A stretch of DNA of 64,000 bases from Rutstroemia sp. NJR-2017a BVV2 (GCA_002946415.1 NJPS01000037.1:372001-436000), one strand, 5' to 3'. Shown: positions 46,301 through 59,767, counted from the first letter of the stretch. The notes: generated by a model not told the origin, from the letters alone. Program-made: numbers and translations.

Positions 46301-46534
46301 TGATATAAATGAGAGAGGACTGAAGGGTGGTGTTGCAGTTTTGGTTTCTTTATTAAAATTCATTGATTCACACTTACTCACCTAGGGGCCGTACCAAACC
46401 TATCTGATTTCGCTTTTCTATTGAGGGAAAAGCCCATGCAGCTGCCTAGAGAGGCCATAGGAGTTCGAGTTCGATAGAGGCCAGTGTTTATGATACTCAA
46501 ACGTATGGGCCTAGCACACGCTCACATGGGCAAC
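43366..46534. other. Intergenic transition into the repeat block
   Basis: Apart from the TACCC-rich repeat it holds a run of 14 G (44022-44035) and several ORFs of 60-134 codons (44345-44749 +, 44656-44426 -, 44915-44643 -) on both strands without recognised domains. A hydrophobic stretch in 44656-44426 (minus) could be a remnant of a membrane protein. Base composition is ordinary up to about 46530. Confidence 0.4.
43735..43870. repeat. TACCC/GGGTA-rich repeat related to 6160-6375 (inverted)
   Basis: It shares with the 6.2-kb repeat, in opposite orientation, the block GCAGCGAAATGGGTACCCGT, as well as GGTTGGGG and ACCCATGA/ACCCATAA words. It is probably the same degenerate dispersed repeat family. 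No coding potential. Confidence 0.4.
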
Positions 46535-46732
46535 TGTGAAAATGAAGGTATTCGGAGGTGCTCCGACAGGTAGTCGGATGTACTCCGACAGTGGCAAATT
46601 TAGTGCATTCTAGACCATCAGTTATTTCCGTATTATTGCCACCTTCTAGAGGATATAAACCCTCTGTTTTCTCTGTAAATTAGTTCTGCAGATAGTTCAA
46701 TACATATGTATTCTCAGCTCTAAAATCTCACA
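46535..46732 (+). repeat. 5' LTR of copia element 1
   Basis: The LTR begins TGTGA and ends TCACA (198 bp, perfect 5-bp inverted ends). It carries a TATA box in GGATATAAACCCTC at about 46652 and is followed immediately by the primer-binding site. Unlike the internal region it is not obviously TA-biased. Confidence 0.75.
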
Positions 46733-46744
46733 GTTATGAGCCCT
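46733..46744 (+). other. Primer-binding site, initiator tRNA-Met anticodon-arm type
   Basis: GTTATGAGCCC directly follows the LTR. It is complementary to the anticodon stem-loop of initiator tRNA-Met (GGGCTCATAAC), the primer type known for Drosophila copia and yeast Ty5, where a half-tRNA is used. Confidence 0.65.
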
Positions 46745-49700
46745 CTCTTTTAAAAAAAATTCCGTAATAACTTCTATCTCCGTTTTCTATCTATTCTTTA
46801 TTAAAAAGATATTCGAACCTAGCTACAACTACAAAAATAGCCGGGAAGGACTCTACAACAGTCAAGAGAATCCTTAATTCTCCTACCGACTAGAAAGAAT
46901 AGATTGCCAATATTAAATCTCTTGCCTTCCGCGAACAGAATATATAGTAGCTTATCAACTCTAACCTCGATACCGAACTACTATCCTTATAGCTTCCGAA
47001 CCCACTGCCTTTTAGCAAATATAATACTACTGCTACAAATCTAGCTATGCTCACCGATACTTAGAAGGAGTTATAAAAAGCAGACTACCAAATATTTCGA
47101 GATAAAGATATACTTTTATATAACAAAAAGACTAAGATTATAGATACAATTCTGGACCTTATCGACGATACTATTTTATAAAGAAATAAGATCTATTTGC
47201 AAGATAAAACATCTATATAGCAAAAACTTATAGCTCTTAAAATACAGCTAGCACTATCGGATCGGATTCGAAAAATCGAGATATCACGAGATTATATATA
47301 TCTGAAATATTACAAGAAGGATCAGAATATTGAATAATAGCTTTTATAATAGGAAGCAGTTTACCAAGAATATAAGGATCTTGATTTACTAGAAATTAAA
47401 GAAGATATATCTCAATATAACTTCTTGCTTATTATCTTAAAAACTTCACTAATATAGGTAAGTACTTATAAGCTATAACTTAACAAATAATCCAAAAAGG
47501 GGAAAGAACTAATCAAGGTTGAAGTCCTAATCGAGGATTTTCGATAATATCTATATCTATAATATATAACTTAAATCCCTGATTTATACTTAGCAAATAC
47601 TACTTTCAAAGAGTATCGAGAAGATAGTTCTAAAGCTATAAATAGCAAAAATCGAAAGTTATCTAGCTATTTATATAGTTATAGATATAGAATTATATAA
47701 TATTGATAACTAAACCCAGAAAAGAGATCTAAGAATTGGAAAATAAATAAAGTCCAAAATAAGAAGATCTTCAATAAAGTAGAAATAGATACTAAAGTCA
47801 AGAAGCTTCTAGAAAAGGATTATATAAAAGAATAGAAATATATCCAAAATAAAGTTAAAAATAACTCGAAAAGTATAACCGAAGTAGCAACAAGCTCCAA
47901 GAAAAACAAGAGAGAAGATCTAGATATATTTATAATAAATAGTATTAATATTCACTTCTTCTATAAATTAAAAAACTATTGGATTATTGATAGTAATAGC
48001 AATATATATATCTATAATAATATAGCTAATTTCATTTAGACCAAACTAGCAAATAGTAGTTAAGTTATAACTAGTAAGTCGATTTATATTGTAGAAGTAT
48101 ATAGAAAATATATTATAGATATCGAAATAAATAACGGAATTATATAAATCCAGTTTGTTAATATAGTATTAATCCAAGGATTTATAACAAATATAGTATT
48201 ATTACTATTATTGAATATCGATAGTATCTACTAGAATATCTATTAATTATAATAACTAGAAAGAAGAGATAATAATTATTTTTGTAAACTTCAATAAATA
48301 GATAAATACTAAATTATAAGTTTTTCGAAAAGTTGGGGAATATTTATAATAAGCAAACTAGAATCCAAAATTAAGGAAGTCTTAAAAACCAAAATATATC
48401 AAATTTTGGGATATCCTAGTTTAGAAGTAATTAAAAAAGTTTTTGATATAATTGAAGGAATTAAAGAAAAATCAATAAAAGAAAAGATTTCTAATACTAT
48501 CAATTACGAATTTTATATATTAGCAAAATCTACTTAACAGATCTCAAAATCGAATTTTAAAGATTATATATATAATAGTAACCTATTTGAAAAGATTGTT
48601 TAAGATATAATTTATATTAGAGAAAAGTATAATAATTATCAATATCTTTTATATATTCGCTATCTTAATACCAGTTATAATATTGTCGAAACTTATATTA
48701 GTATAAAAGAAGTATTTCTATTATTTATTAGAATGATAATATTTATTAAGTAATACTATAATTCCAAAATCCGCTTTATAATATTTGATAATAATACTAA
48801 CTTGTAACAAAAGTTTATTAGCTTTTATACGAAAAAAGGAATTAAAAAGTAACAAATAATATTATAGATTCAAATACAAAATAGTATTACTAAGATTATT
48901 GGAAAATAGTTTATAATCTATATAAGAGTGATAAGATTGGAAGCTAATTTGTTATAAGATCTCTAGTCTGAGATCACGAAAGTAATAGTTTATTTAAATA
49001 ATTATATATTTGCTAAGTATCTTGAATAGAAGATACTATTTGAATTAGTAAAGAATAAGAAGCTATTATTAGTATATCTTCAACTATATAGATATAGAAT
49101 ATATATATTGAATAAAAATATCCCAAGATTGGATAAATTAATTATAAGAATATATATTAGTTATTTAATTAAATACGATTTTATAAATATCTTCAGGATC
49201 TGGATCCCAACTTTGGAAAAAGTAATTAGAACCAGAAATATAATATTCGATATAAAGAAAAGATTCAAAATAGATAATATTGATCTTATATTTCTTATTA
49301 GAGATAATATAAATATTATAATAAAGTAGATCGAAACAACGAATATAGTTGAACTAATTGATAATAAGATATAAGATTGTTATAATATATTTAGAATAAG
49401 AGCCTGAGAACTTTAGGCTTAGAGAATAGCTAACTACTATTTAGTGGAATCGAACCATTATACAAAGATTATATAATAAAGTAGAGTCTAAGTATCTATA
49501 TCTATAATACAGAAATAGGAAAAAGATATCTATAATTATCAGTATACCTTTATAAGGAATAGTATTATAGGAATAAAGTATCTAGGAATAGATAGATATT
49601 AAAGTAATCAATAGTATCTTTAGTAGAATCTTAGACTAGAATTATATAATATCTTAGTAGCTCCTAGTAATCCTAATAGTAGGAATTGATAGAACTGATA

Positions 49701-52700
49701 AAATAGTAGAGAATAAAGATCTATATAACTAGATAGTTTTCCTTAATATATAGAGCTTTGTATTTAATAATAATTACTACTTGTTTATTTATTATTACAA
49801 TTATAATCGATTCTCTATATAACTGTTATCAATAATAAATCTATAATAGTATTATTAGTTACTACAATTTCTAGTATTTGAAATTCTAACTACTTCTATA
49901 TAACTTAGAAGATAAGTATTTGTAATACTTTGAATACCTTTATTACTTTATATACCAAATCGATATAGCTCTAAACAATATTATAATAATTAGATCTATA
50001 AGCCAACTACTAGCTCTATTATCTACTATAAATACAACTATATCTCTACTAGACTATAATAGCAATATCGCTATAGCTTATAATAATACTAACAATAAGG
50101 AAAACAATAATAATAATAATAAGCTAAAGAAGTTCAAATTCTAGGAAACCTTGAAGATTGTGTTATCAGATAAATATAGTAATGATAGAAAGAAATTGGA
50201 AACCTTTCTTTTATAATTAGGAATATATTTCAAGTTCAATACTGATAAGTTCGATACTTGAGATACTAAAAGTCTCTAAACTACCTTTTATCTAAAAAAC
50301 GAAATAACTAAATAAATTGAATTTTTTCTATCTAACTATTTCGAGAATAGCTATAACCTAATTATAATAATAGTAACTACTATAGTTATATTCGCAAGCT
50401 ATAAAGGATTCTATAAAGAGATTAAATAAATATTCGAGGATATCGATATTATAAAAACTATAGAATAATAACTCTTTAGTTTATAATAAACCGGATCTGT
50501 AATCAATTATATAATAGAATTCCGAAAATATAGAAATCAAACTAACTAAGAAATAATAGTATTACTTAGTTATTATATAAAAGAACTAAAAAGAAATATT
50601 AAATTTGAACTATCTCGGAGAGATCTAATTGATAATATAAATAATTTGATTAAAGAAACTATTTATATCGATAATAAGAATTACAAGTTTCAAAGAGAAA
50701 TATACTTTAGTAATATAGATCAATATTTTTAATAATATCAATAGAATAAGAAAAGATCAAGATTTTCCAAGAAACAATATATTAGAGAAAAGATTTATAA
50801 TAACCTTATATAACTAGATATAATAAGCTCAAGAAATAATCTTTCTTAGGATAAATGAAATCGCTAATAAGAATAGAAACTTTATTTCGAATATAGATTT
50901 CTAGGATATTAAACAAAAAACTACTAAAAGAAATCTTAAGAGATAAAATCCAAATAAACCAATTAGAAAAAAAAGAAATAACTCAAATCTATAATAGAAC
51001 AAGATAGTAACTAGACTATATCCAGATATTAATTAAATATAATAAGTAGTTATCGAACTATCTAAGAAACAGATTATATATAACTGATATAGATTATCTA
51101 CTATAAAGATTCTTATTTAATTTATAAAGTAGATAAGAAGGAAACAGATTAGTATCCAAAAAAGCTTAATAATAAGAAAACTATTATTTAAAATAAACTT
51201 CCAAAGTAAGAAAAGATATAGTTCTTAGAAAAAATCAGTTATTATAAAACTAGATCTTGGAGATAAAAGAAATTTATAGATTTATTAAACAATAATAGAT
51301 TCTAAAACAACTTTTAGAATATCTAAGATTAACTAATTATAGATTGCTACTATAAGTTGGAACTAGAGATTAGCTTTATTAGAATATAGTGAGAAACTTG
51401 AATCTATAGAAGATTTAGAGAGTTCCAATAATATAATCTACTAAGTAATAAAGAGATTTGGGAAATTATTTACTAATATAGTTATAAAAACTAGCGAAAT
51501 ATATTATTATAGGAATTGATTTAATTACAAAAAGTAGTATTATAGGTTTTCAGATATAAAGTATCTACTAAATATATCGATATTTCTATTAGATAAATCC
51601 TTAGAATAAGAATCAGAACGAATCTAAATATAGTTTAGGAAGATATAATCGATATCTAGAAAAGATTCTTTGGTTTTATAAAAAATAGTAAATCTAAAAT
51701 TGTAAACCGAAACTAGAAAAGAATTAATTAGAAATAACTTACTAAAAATATAAATAGAAAGTTAGCTAAAGAGCTTAAGACTATTCTAGAATCAGAATAA
51801 ATCCTTTGCAAAATATATATAAACAGATATTTACTTCGAGCAATAATAGATTTGAGAGTAATAGAAAATTTCATAGTACTAGAAGCTATAATATTAGCAA
51901 AATTGTAAATTCTCGAGAAACCAGTTCTATATAGGCTCTATCTTACTAATAGGTAATTAGCTAAAAGAGATAAATTGGTTCAATACAAAATATAAGAATT
52001 TGAGATATAGCTAAGATAGTATTCTAAATAGATAAAAATAGATTTGGTCTTACTAGAAGGATACCAACTAATTTTGGGAATATTATAGCTAAAGAGCTAT
52101 AATCTATATATCGATTAAGTTACAATAACTATATAGTATAATAAATACAAATACAAGACGAAATTTATATAGGATCTCGCGAGATTAATATCTGGTCAGG
52201 AGTTGAAGGTAATATATTTACCGAGATTAGATATCTTAGCCTAAGATCCTCTATTGAAGAATATATCAGTATAGTACTAGAAATATATTGAGATCTTCAA
52301 GGAAAGGTCTTATAAAGATATTTTACCAAAGTATTAGCTTTAGGATTATAAAATAAAATTGGAAGAAGGAAAGAAGCTATTATTTTTACCAATTATATTA
52401 TTATCAGAGGAAAAACTCAAAATACTTCAAGAATATATTACAGAAAATTTAATAAAAGGATTTATTAGAGAATCTTATTTATCTATAAATATACCAATCT
52501 TCTTTATATCTAAACTCTATAATACAAAATTAAGACTAGTTATCGACTACCGAAAACTGAATACTATTATTATTAAAAACTAATATATATTACTATTGGC
52601 TAGTAAGTTATAAGATCGAATCGGGAAAACTAAATATTTTATTAAGTTGGATTAATATATAAAATTCAATCTAATCCAAATCAAGGAAGGAGATAAGTAG

Positions 52701-53623
52701 AAAACAATATTTCATATATAATATAGATATTACAAATACTAAGTTATACCTTTTGGGCTTACCAATATATTTATAATATATATATATTTGGTTAATAACT
52801 TATTAAGAAAATATCTCGATAACTATTATATAATATACTTAGATAATATTTTAATCTTTATTAAGATCTTTGAGAAATATATCAAGATTATATAGAAAAT
52901 ACTATAGGTTCTGATAGATATAAGTATCTTACTTAAACCTTCGAAATATGAATTCTATATTACTAGAACTAAATTCTTAGAATATATTATTGAGATTTAT
53001 AAACTCGAAATAAGTTCAAGAAAAGTAAAAGAAGTTTTAAAGTAGATATAGTTTATTATAGTTAAAGAAATATAATTATTTTTGGGATTTGCAAACTTCT
53101 ATAGAAGATTTATCAAAGATTATTCGAAAATCGCAGTACTATTTATAAAGCTAACCAAGAAAGATTATAAGTATAAATAGAATAGTATAGTATAAGAAAT
53201 ATTTGAGATCCTCAAATAAATCTTTATATAGATACTAGTTCTTATTATTTTCGATCCAGAACTATCGATCACTATTAAGATAGATATATCGGATTATATA
53301 TTAGAAATAGTCTTTAGCTAGCTAGGTAAGAATAAGAAACTATAACCAATAGTATATTATTTAAGAAAGCTTTAACTAACCAAGTTGAATTACGAAATTT
53401 ATAATAAGAAGTTTCTAATAATTATCGATACTTTCAGAAAATAAAGAGTTTACTTCGAAGGATCTAAGTATATAATCTAGATTTACTTAGATTATAAGAA
53501 TTTGGTATATTTTATAATAACCAAAGTTCTAAATAGATAATAGATATAATAGATAGAAATATTAACTATATATAATTTCAAGATACTATATATTAAAGGA
53601 AACGAAAATACTAAAGCCAATAT

Positions 53624-53994
53624 TGTTGGAATATCGGTGCTTCGGCCAGATAATAGCTATATAGACTATTATACCTTAGGTATAAAGTATATTCTATCAA
53701 AATAGCTATATATATTTTAGGTCGCTGTATATCTACTTATATATCTATATATACCGAAGCTGGAGTACCGGAGAGTATTAAAAGGAGCTTCGGAGTATAC
53801 TTATTATATACTATAAATAAGCTATTGTATGGCTAGTTAGTTATAGAAGAATAAAACGATTTTACCTATTGATATAAGCTGGCTATTATATACTTAGTCT
53901 AGTATCCTGGGTAAATGTCGGTATAAGTTCATATAATCTTATTAGATCTTCCCTCTTTTGAATATATTACTTTTATTAGAAGGTCCAACCAATA
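53624..53994 (+). repeat. 5' LTR of copia family 2 (RIP-mutated)
   Basis: It aligns along its whole 371 bp with the 3' LTR but carries many C-to-T and G-to-A differences, for example GATAATAGCT against GGCAATGGCC and TATATTCTATC against CGTACCCCATC. Confidence 0.93.
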
Positions 53995-56900
53995 CTAATC
54001 AATAGTTGATCCTATTGATACCACTATATACTTCGGTCGTTGGCCAAGTATCCTTCTCAACTACAGACCAGCAAAGTACCCCGATCTGTATATAATAACC
54101 TATATCTACAATAGTATCTTAAGACTATATCCCCGAAGGATGGAGTTAGTATACAATCAATATTACACTACTCTACAAGGACTACAACTTCTCAGATAAG
54201 TTATTCTATACGAAGACTACTGTTACTATCTATATCATCCAATTTATCATATAGACTATATAAGTAAAAGAAACTAACTATAACCTATAGATTATATACT
54301 ATAATGATTTCGAAGAATGGATAGAAGAGCTATTCACCTTAGCTAGTATAGTACTTCTCTATCAACTATAAGTATATATAATGGAATAAGGGATATTTGT
54401 TCAAGATATTATTGGAGGTAGATCGTATATTAAGGTCTTTATAGTACTTCTTAGAGAAGAGAAACCCTATAAATAGATAGAAGAGGAGTTCTAGCAACTT
54501 GAGACCTACTATGGATCTCCTAAAGCAAGGGTTTTAGACAAGCAAACTAGTCCCCTTCGACCTATAGTGGAAGTACCGTAGATCTCTTCTGTAGCCCCAG
54601 ATACAGACCAAAACCCGCTAAAGCAGCAGGAGGCCGAGAAACCGGTATATATACCAGAAATTGGTAGGGAAACCCGGGTTCAGCACCCTACTTCTATTTG
54701 GAATCCTTCCGACCATATCAGTAGTACTCTGTATCCTGTTTTAGATTCCGCAATCATCACTGTACAGGACCCCTCAGTATATAGTAAGCAGCTAAGTAAC
54801 CTATATAAGCTCTTAAATAACGACCGAAAGAAGTATAGCGGTAAGATATACAAAGTAATCAATATCAAGCTCAGAATCTTCTAGGACTATTATACAAAAG
54901 CAGGTTTATCTCCAAAAGTATATACCTTCGGATTCTTATCTATCCTAAAAGATCGGGTATTAAATTACTTCTTTAATCAGATCTTAGAGAGGAACCTCTT
55001 CTTTTATATAATATAAGATATAATCCAGAAGTACTTCGAGATAAGCAAACAGAAGTAGACCTACTTATCTAAATAGAGATCTATTATATACCAAAATATA
55101 TAGTAATAGTATCCTGACAAGACTGAGCTATAATACCTAGAACTACTTTTTGATAAAATCCGTATTCTACAGAAGAGCTTGTTATATAAGTATCAGAATA
55201 AGTATAATCTATAGGATCAAGTCCTCAATATATACTAAGGTATATCTAACTATAGCTTTGTATTATATAAACTGTTAGATATCTTTAAGTTAGTATACTT
55301 AGATCTATATAACTCTATTGCTACTACTGTATATAACCATCAGCAATCCACTGCACTTGTTACAAACAAGTAGTACTAGGTCGACCGAAAGTATAAAGGT
55401 TCTTATACCTGTTACAGCTATAATACTCTGTAACAGCCCCCTGTTTAAGGAAGGTAGACTGCAAAAGCACAAGTACCCTATAAACACCCAAAACGACCTA
55501 GAAAGAAGTATCTTATATATAAGAAAAAAGGATACTAGTCTATAAACCATTTTAGTACAGAAGTAAAGAAAGTATTTGATGACTATAAAGAGTAACTAAT
55601 AGTAGAAGAAGGCTTAAACAATAGTGAAGCAAAGTAGTATATTCAGTACGAAGAAGAGTAATAAGAAGAAGAAGTACCAGAGGATCAAGGAGGAATTGTA
55701 TATAAGCAGATACTTACAGAGCTTAGCCCAATCGATAGCTAGTAGACAATTAGTATATTTCTTAATTAGAGCATTATATACCTCTTTATATAAGAGGACT
55801 TAAAACTATCTCAAGTATAATACGAAGAGATCTTTACTTTTGAGGAATAATACTCTATAGCCAAGTTCTAGAGGATCATATTAGATAGTAAAGTATCTGG
55901 TATCTCTATAGTAGGAGAACCTCAATTTCAAGTACTATAGCGAGAAGACCCTAGTATTATACTTACCTAGACAGACGATAAGAACTATACAATCTGCTTC
56001 GGGAAGAGAATAGTAAGTGTTAAAGGTACTATTATCGTTAGTATACTAGTAGATACAATTACCTTCTATATCGTTACAATCAATACCCCCTTTCTCTACT
56101 ATATCCAGGATATAGATAAGATAAATATATAGTTTGATAACCTATATAATATTCTCGTATAAGGAGATAATATTATCTCTATTATCCGGAAATAGGGATA
56201 TCCTTGGATATTTCTAAAGAAAGAGGAAGCAATTGTATAAGTTTATATAATAGAAAAAGAACTAAAGTAGCTATATCGATATTTCGGATACCTGTCTATA
56301 TACAAGTTGTTACTACTGCTGGAGAAAGTAAGGTAAGAGGATATTAATATATATATACTAGAATACCTCACCAAGTACTACAAGTACTGCTAGTTATATA
56401 CCAAGTTACCAGGTAGGTTCAAATTTACAATCAAGGACGATATCAACTTCAACTATACTGTTATTATCGATATTATATATCTAGGAGGTATATCAGTACT
56501 TCACCTTATAGATAAAGCAACAGTATTTAATATAGTATACTTCTTAAAGAATATCTTAGCAAAAACCATATAGAATACTATATATATATACTGGATTGAT
56601 ATATACCAGGGACTACTAGATTATATTATATATGATATAGGAACCAACTTCGTATCTAATAAGTTCCGGCAAAATGTATATACTATAGGCTCCGAAGTGA
56701 AGGAGATACTAGTCGAAGTATATAATAATATAGACAAGGTCGAGCACTACTATACCTCTCTCCGACAAGCGTACAAGATCTTAAGCAAAGAACTATAAAA
56801 CAAATAGATCTCCCGAGATAATATACTACAAATAGCTGTTAAAGCAATCAACAATATAGCAGGTCCAGATAGACTAGTACCTACTTTCTTAGTCTTCGGC

Positions 56901-58433
56901 GTCTACCCCCGGCTTAACCATCAATCAATCCTATTACCATCTATATATATACGAGCTGAGGCAGTTGAAAAGGTAATAGCAGAAGTATATAAGTACAATA
57001 CTTAACAATAAGTAAGAGATATCCTAGAAGCTAGAAATGGACCAAGAATATCAAAGCTAATCAATCTCCTTCTGTAATCGGATATATATATATACCGAGA
57101 AAAGGGCGGATGGACCGGACTATATAAGCTTATCGGTATAGAAGGAGAAGATAGGATTATATAGATACTAGTAGGTCCAACCCGTTTTAGAACGATATCT
57201 ATTAAACCCTTCTATTTAGAAGAGCTTCCAGAATACCAAATTAAAACCGAACCCTTTCCTGCTTAGTATAGCTACAAAAAGAACGATATAACAGCTTCCC
57301 AGAAGCTGATCCTGCAGGTTATTATCCTATTCCGATATACGGAAGTGTTCTTGATAAAGAAGGAATAAAGCGATTATAATCTAGTATAGCAACTATATAT
57401 ATAAGGCACTATTACTACAGTAGGAGTACCCTTCGAGCTCTCTCAACAGACAGAAATTGATAGCTTGATTACCCATAGCATCTTCGAAATAGTATAGTAT
57501 AATCCAACTATATATAAGGGATACATCTTCAATACCAGACTAGTTAATAAGGTAAAGGGCAAAACAATATCAGCTCTGTATAAGAAGAGCAGGCTTATAG
57601 CACAAAGATATAACGATCAAGGCAAAAAGAGTATTCTCATACAAGTATCTACAGTACAGAGATCAAGTCAATATCTGCTAGAAGCATTAGTCCCTATACT
57701 CTAAGTATAAGGGATAAGAGTAAATATACGCGATATTATACAAGCATACCCACAATCGACTACCGAACTAGCCTATACGATTATTGCCAGGTTACCAAAG
57801 CAGATCGAATACCAGTACCCTAAAGGAATAATAATGATTATCCGCAAACCCCTATATAGTATAGCAGAAGCAGGTACACATTAGTGGATTACATACCATA
57901 TATACTACTGTAAGAAGCTCGATATAGAAACGTCCTCGTACAATCCATACCTCTTAATTACTACTATACAAGACACATTTGCAGTAGTTGCCCTACAAAC
58001 CGATAATACACTTATCCTAGGAAATAAAGTATTCCATGATAAGGAAGTATAAGAGTTAAAGAGAGCTAGTTTTCTCGCAAAGCCAACAGAAGTACTTACA
58101 TCCGCAAACTCCCTAACCTTCAACAGATACCGCCTAATTCAAAAAGGGGACAAGCTATTGATTATATAGAAGGGACAAGGCTAGAAGATCAAGACAGTTA
58201 AGCTGGTATCTAAGCAGTATACGAATAACTACCGCGAGCAATACGCTAGAGGCATTTACCTCTCAAGTATATACCAGCCAGAAGCTAGCTTCGACCTTTC
58301 GGTTGCAGCTCAATATCAGGAACCTACAGATAACGACGTACGAGCACTTAATAAGTATCTCCAGTAGCAAATAGATAACCCGGAAAGAGGACTATACTAT
58401 ATACCGCTGAATCTGAGCTATACTAAGCTCTTC

Positions 58434-58838
58434 GTGTACATTGATGGCTCGTTTGCCAACAATAAGGACCTTAGCTCGCAAATAGGGTTCGTCATTTTTA
58501 TAGCAACCGAAGAGCATACAGCCGAAGCATTCAAGATGAGAGGCAACCTCGTGCATTGGAGCAGTACTAAGAGCAAACATATGACCAGAAGCGTCCTTGC
58601 TTCCGAGATCTACGTAATGGTCGCTGGCGTCGATATGGCCATCGTTATGAGCCAAACGCTCGGTACGATCCTAAAGCAGCTATACCTGCCAGCACTACCA
58701 ACTGTGGTATGCACCGATTCGTACAGCTTGTACAACTGCCTAGTCAAGCTTGGGACGACTAAAGAGAAGCGTTTAATAATCGATATTATAGCATTACAAC
58801 AATCATACGAACGGCAAGAGCTAGCTGAAGTACGATAG
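58434..58838 (+). pseudogene. RNase H domain of copia family 2, ended by a premature TAG
   Basis: An uninterrupted 134-codon frame starts within the copia RNase H, FVYIDGSFANNKDLSSQIGF, with the catalytic Asp, and continues through LASEIYVMVAGVD and VVCTDSYSLYNCL. It ends at TAG where the family has Trp, before IKGDNNPAN. Upstream (58.2-58.4 kb) the frame is interrupted only by another TAG. This is the least mutated coding part of the whole repeat block. Confidence 0.85.
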
Positions 58839-59110
58839 ATCAAAGGAGATAACAATCCAGCTAATACTATAACGAAAGCAACTCCAAACAAAGCGCTCAA
58901 GAAGGCACTAAACAACAACGAGCTTACCGTACGTATAGAAGGATAGGTAGTCCGAAAAGAGAAGTAGTATCGGAGGAGGAGGATTCCTTATATTTTTCCT
59001 TATTTCCTTGAATTCACTTATTTTTAGTCAGGACAATACCGGAGATTTTAAAGTTTAAGTTTTCGTTTCCACAGCAACACCATACAAAATCGACACTTTT
59101 AAGAACACCC

Positions 59111-59458
59111 TTGGAGATGGACACAAGCAACGAAGGATATACGAAAAAGAAGAATAGAATTTTAAGAGTCGATACTCGATATACACTAAGTACAAGCTTA
59201 AAAAGAATATATAAAGAGCTTCTTAGTTTCATAGCGACAGCAACTATTATTTCAACAATTTTGGGCGCAACTGGTTGTAGGCAAAATAGGAGGGCAAAAG
59301 GGATCAAATATGAGCTTATAGCTAAAGCCCGCTTACCTAAGCAGCATATCATGTACGCATATAATATGCACAGGCCGAAAAAGAAAAAGTTGCCAATGTC
59401 GGAACATCGGTGCTTCGGCCAGGCAATGGCCGCACGGGCCATCATGCCTCAGGCATAA
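59111..59458 (+). other. Extra ORF between RNase H and 3' LTR, open on both strands
   Basis: A 115-codon plus-strand ORF (from MEMDTSNEGYTKKK) spans the 3' internal region into the LTR. The minus strand is open for 143 codons over almost the same bases (59445-59014) and encodes hydrophobic segments such as FFFFGLCILYAYMICCL. Neither matches a family I know. It may be a non-coding 3' region that stays open because it escaped RIP, or an accessory gene of the element. Confidence 0.3.
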
Positions 59459-59767
59459 AGCGTACCCCATCAAAATAGCTGCATGCATTTTAGGTCGCTG
59501 CATACCTACCTATATATCTGCATATGCCGAAGCTGGAGTACCGGAGAGTATTAAAAGGAGCTTCGGAGTGCACTTATTATGTACCATAAATAAGCCATTG
59601 TACGGCCAGTTAGTTGTAGAAGAATAAGACGATTTTACCCATTGACATAAGCTGGCCATTGTGCGCTCAGCCTAGTGTCCCGGGTAAACATCGGCATAAG
59701 TTCACGTGACCTTGTTGGATCTTCCCCCTTTTGAGCATATTACTTTTATTAGAAGGTCCAACCAACA
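59397..59767 (+). repeat. 3' LTR of copia family 2 (nearly unmutated)
   Basis: 371 bp from TGTCGG to CCAACA, with GC-rich words kept (GGCCGCACGGGCC, GTCCCGGGTAAAC). It is followed by AATAT, the second copy of the target duplication. Confidence 0.95.

Larger units (their letters stand above)
46535..49700 (+). mobile_element. Ty1/copia retrotransposon 1, RIP-degraded and 3'-truncated
   Basis: A 5' LTR (46535-46732) and primer site are followed by gag-pol sequence with dozens of stops, mostly TAA/TAG. Recognisable in order are a gag region (about 46.8-47.9 kb), a protease motif YWIIDSNSN at about 47977 (the Gly of D-S/T-G is lost), the GAG-pre-integrase segment ILGYPSLEVIKK at about 48400, an integrase core (about 48.6-49.0 kb) and the copia integrase tail LNKNIPRLDKL to FRIWIP (49108-49230). 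Reverse transcriptase and RNase H are missing. Sequence passes into a different element between about 49.7 and 50.1 kb. Very high TpA content and stops at former Trp/Gln codons indicate RIP. Confidence 0.85.
53624..59767 (+). mobile_element. Complete Ty1/copia element, family 2, inserted in the gypsy integrase
   Basis: 6144 bp, bounded by 371-bp LTRs (53624-53994 and 59397-59767) with TGTYGG/CCAAYA ends, and by the target duplication AATAT at 53619-53623 and 59768-59772. Internal order matches copia: gag with FDKIRILQKSL (about 55.15 kb), protease region near 55.85 kb, integrase (about 56.3-56.8 kb), reverse transcriptase (57.3-58.1 kb, box TDNT where TDDT is expected near 58000) and RNase H (58.4-58.9 kb). 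A purine tract (GAAAAAGAAAAAG) precedes the 3' LTR. The left 4 kb is heavily RIP-mutated, while the last 1.3-1.5 kb is almost clean. Confidence 0.93.
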
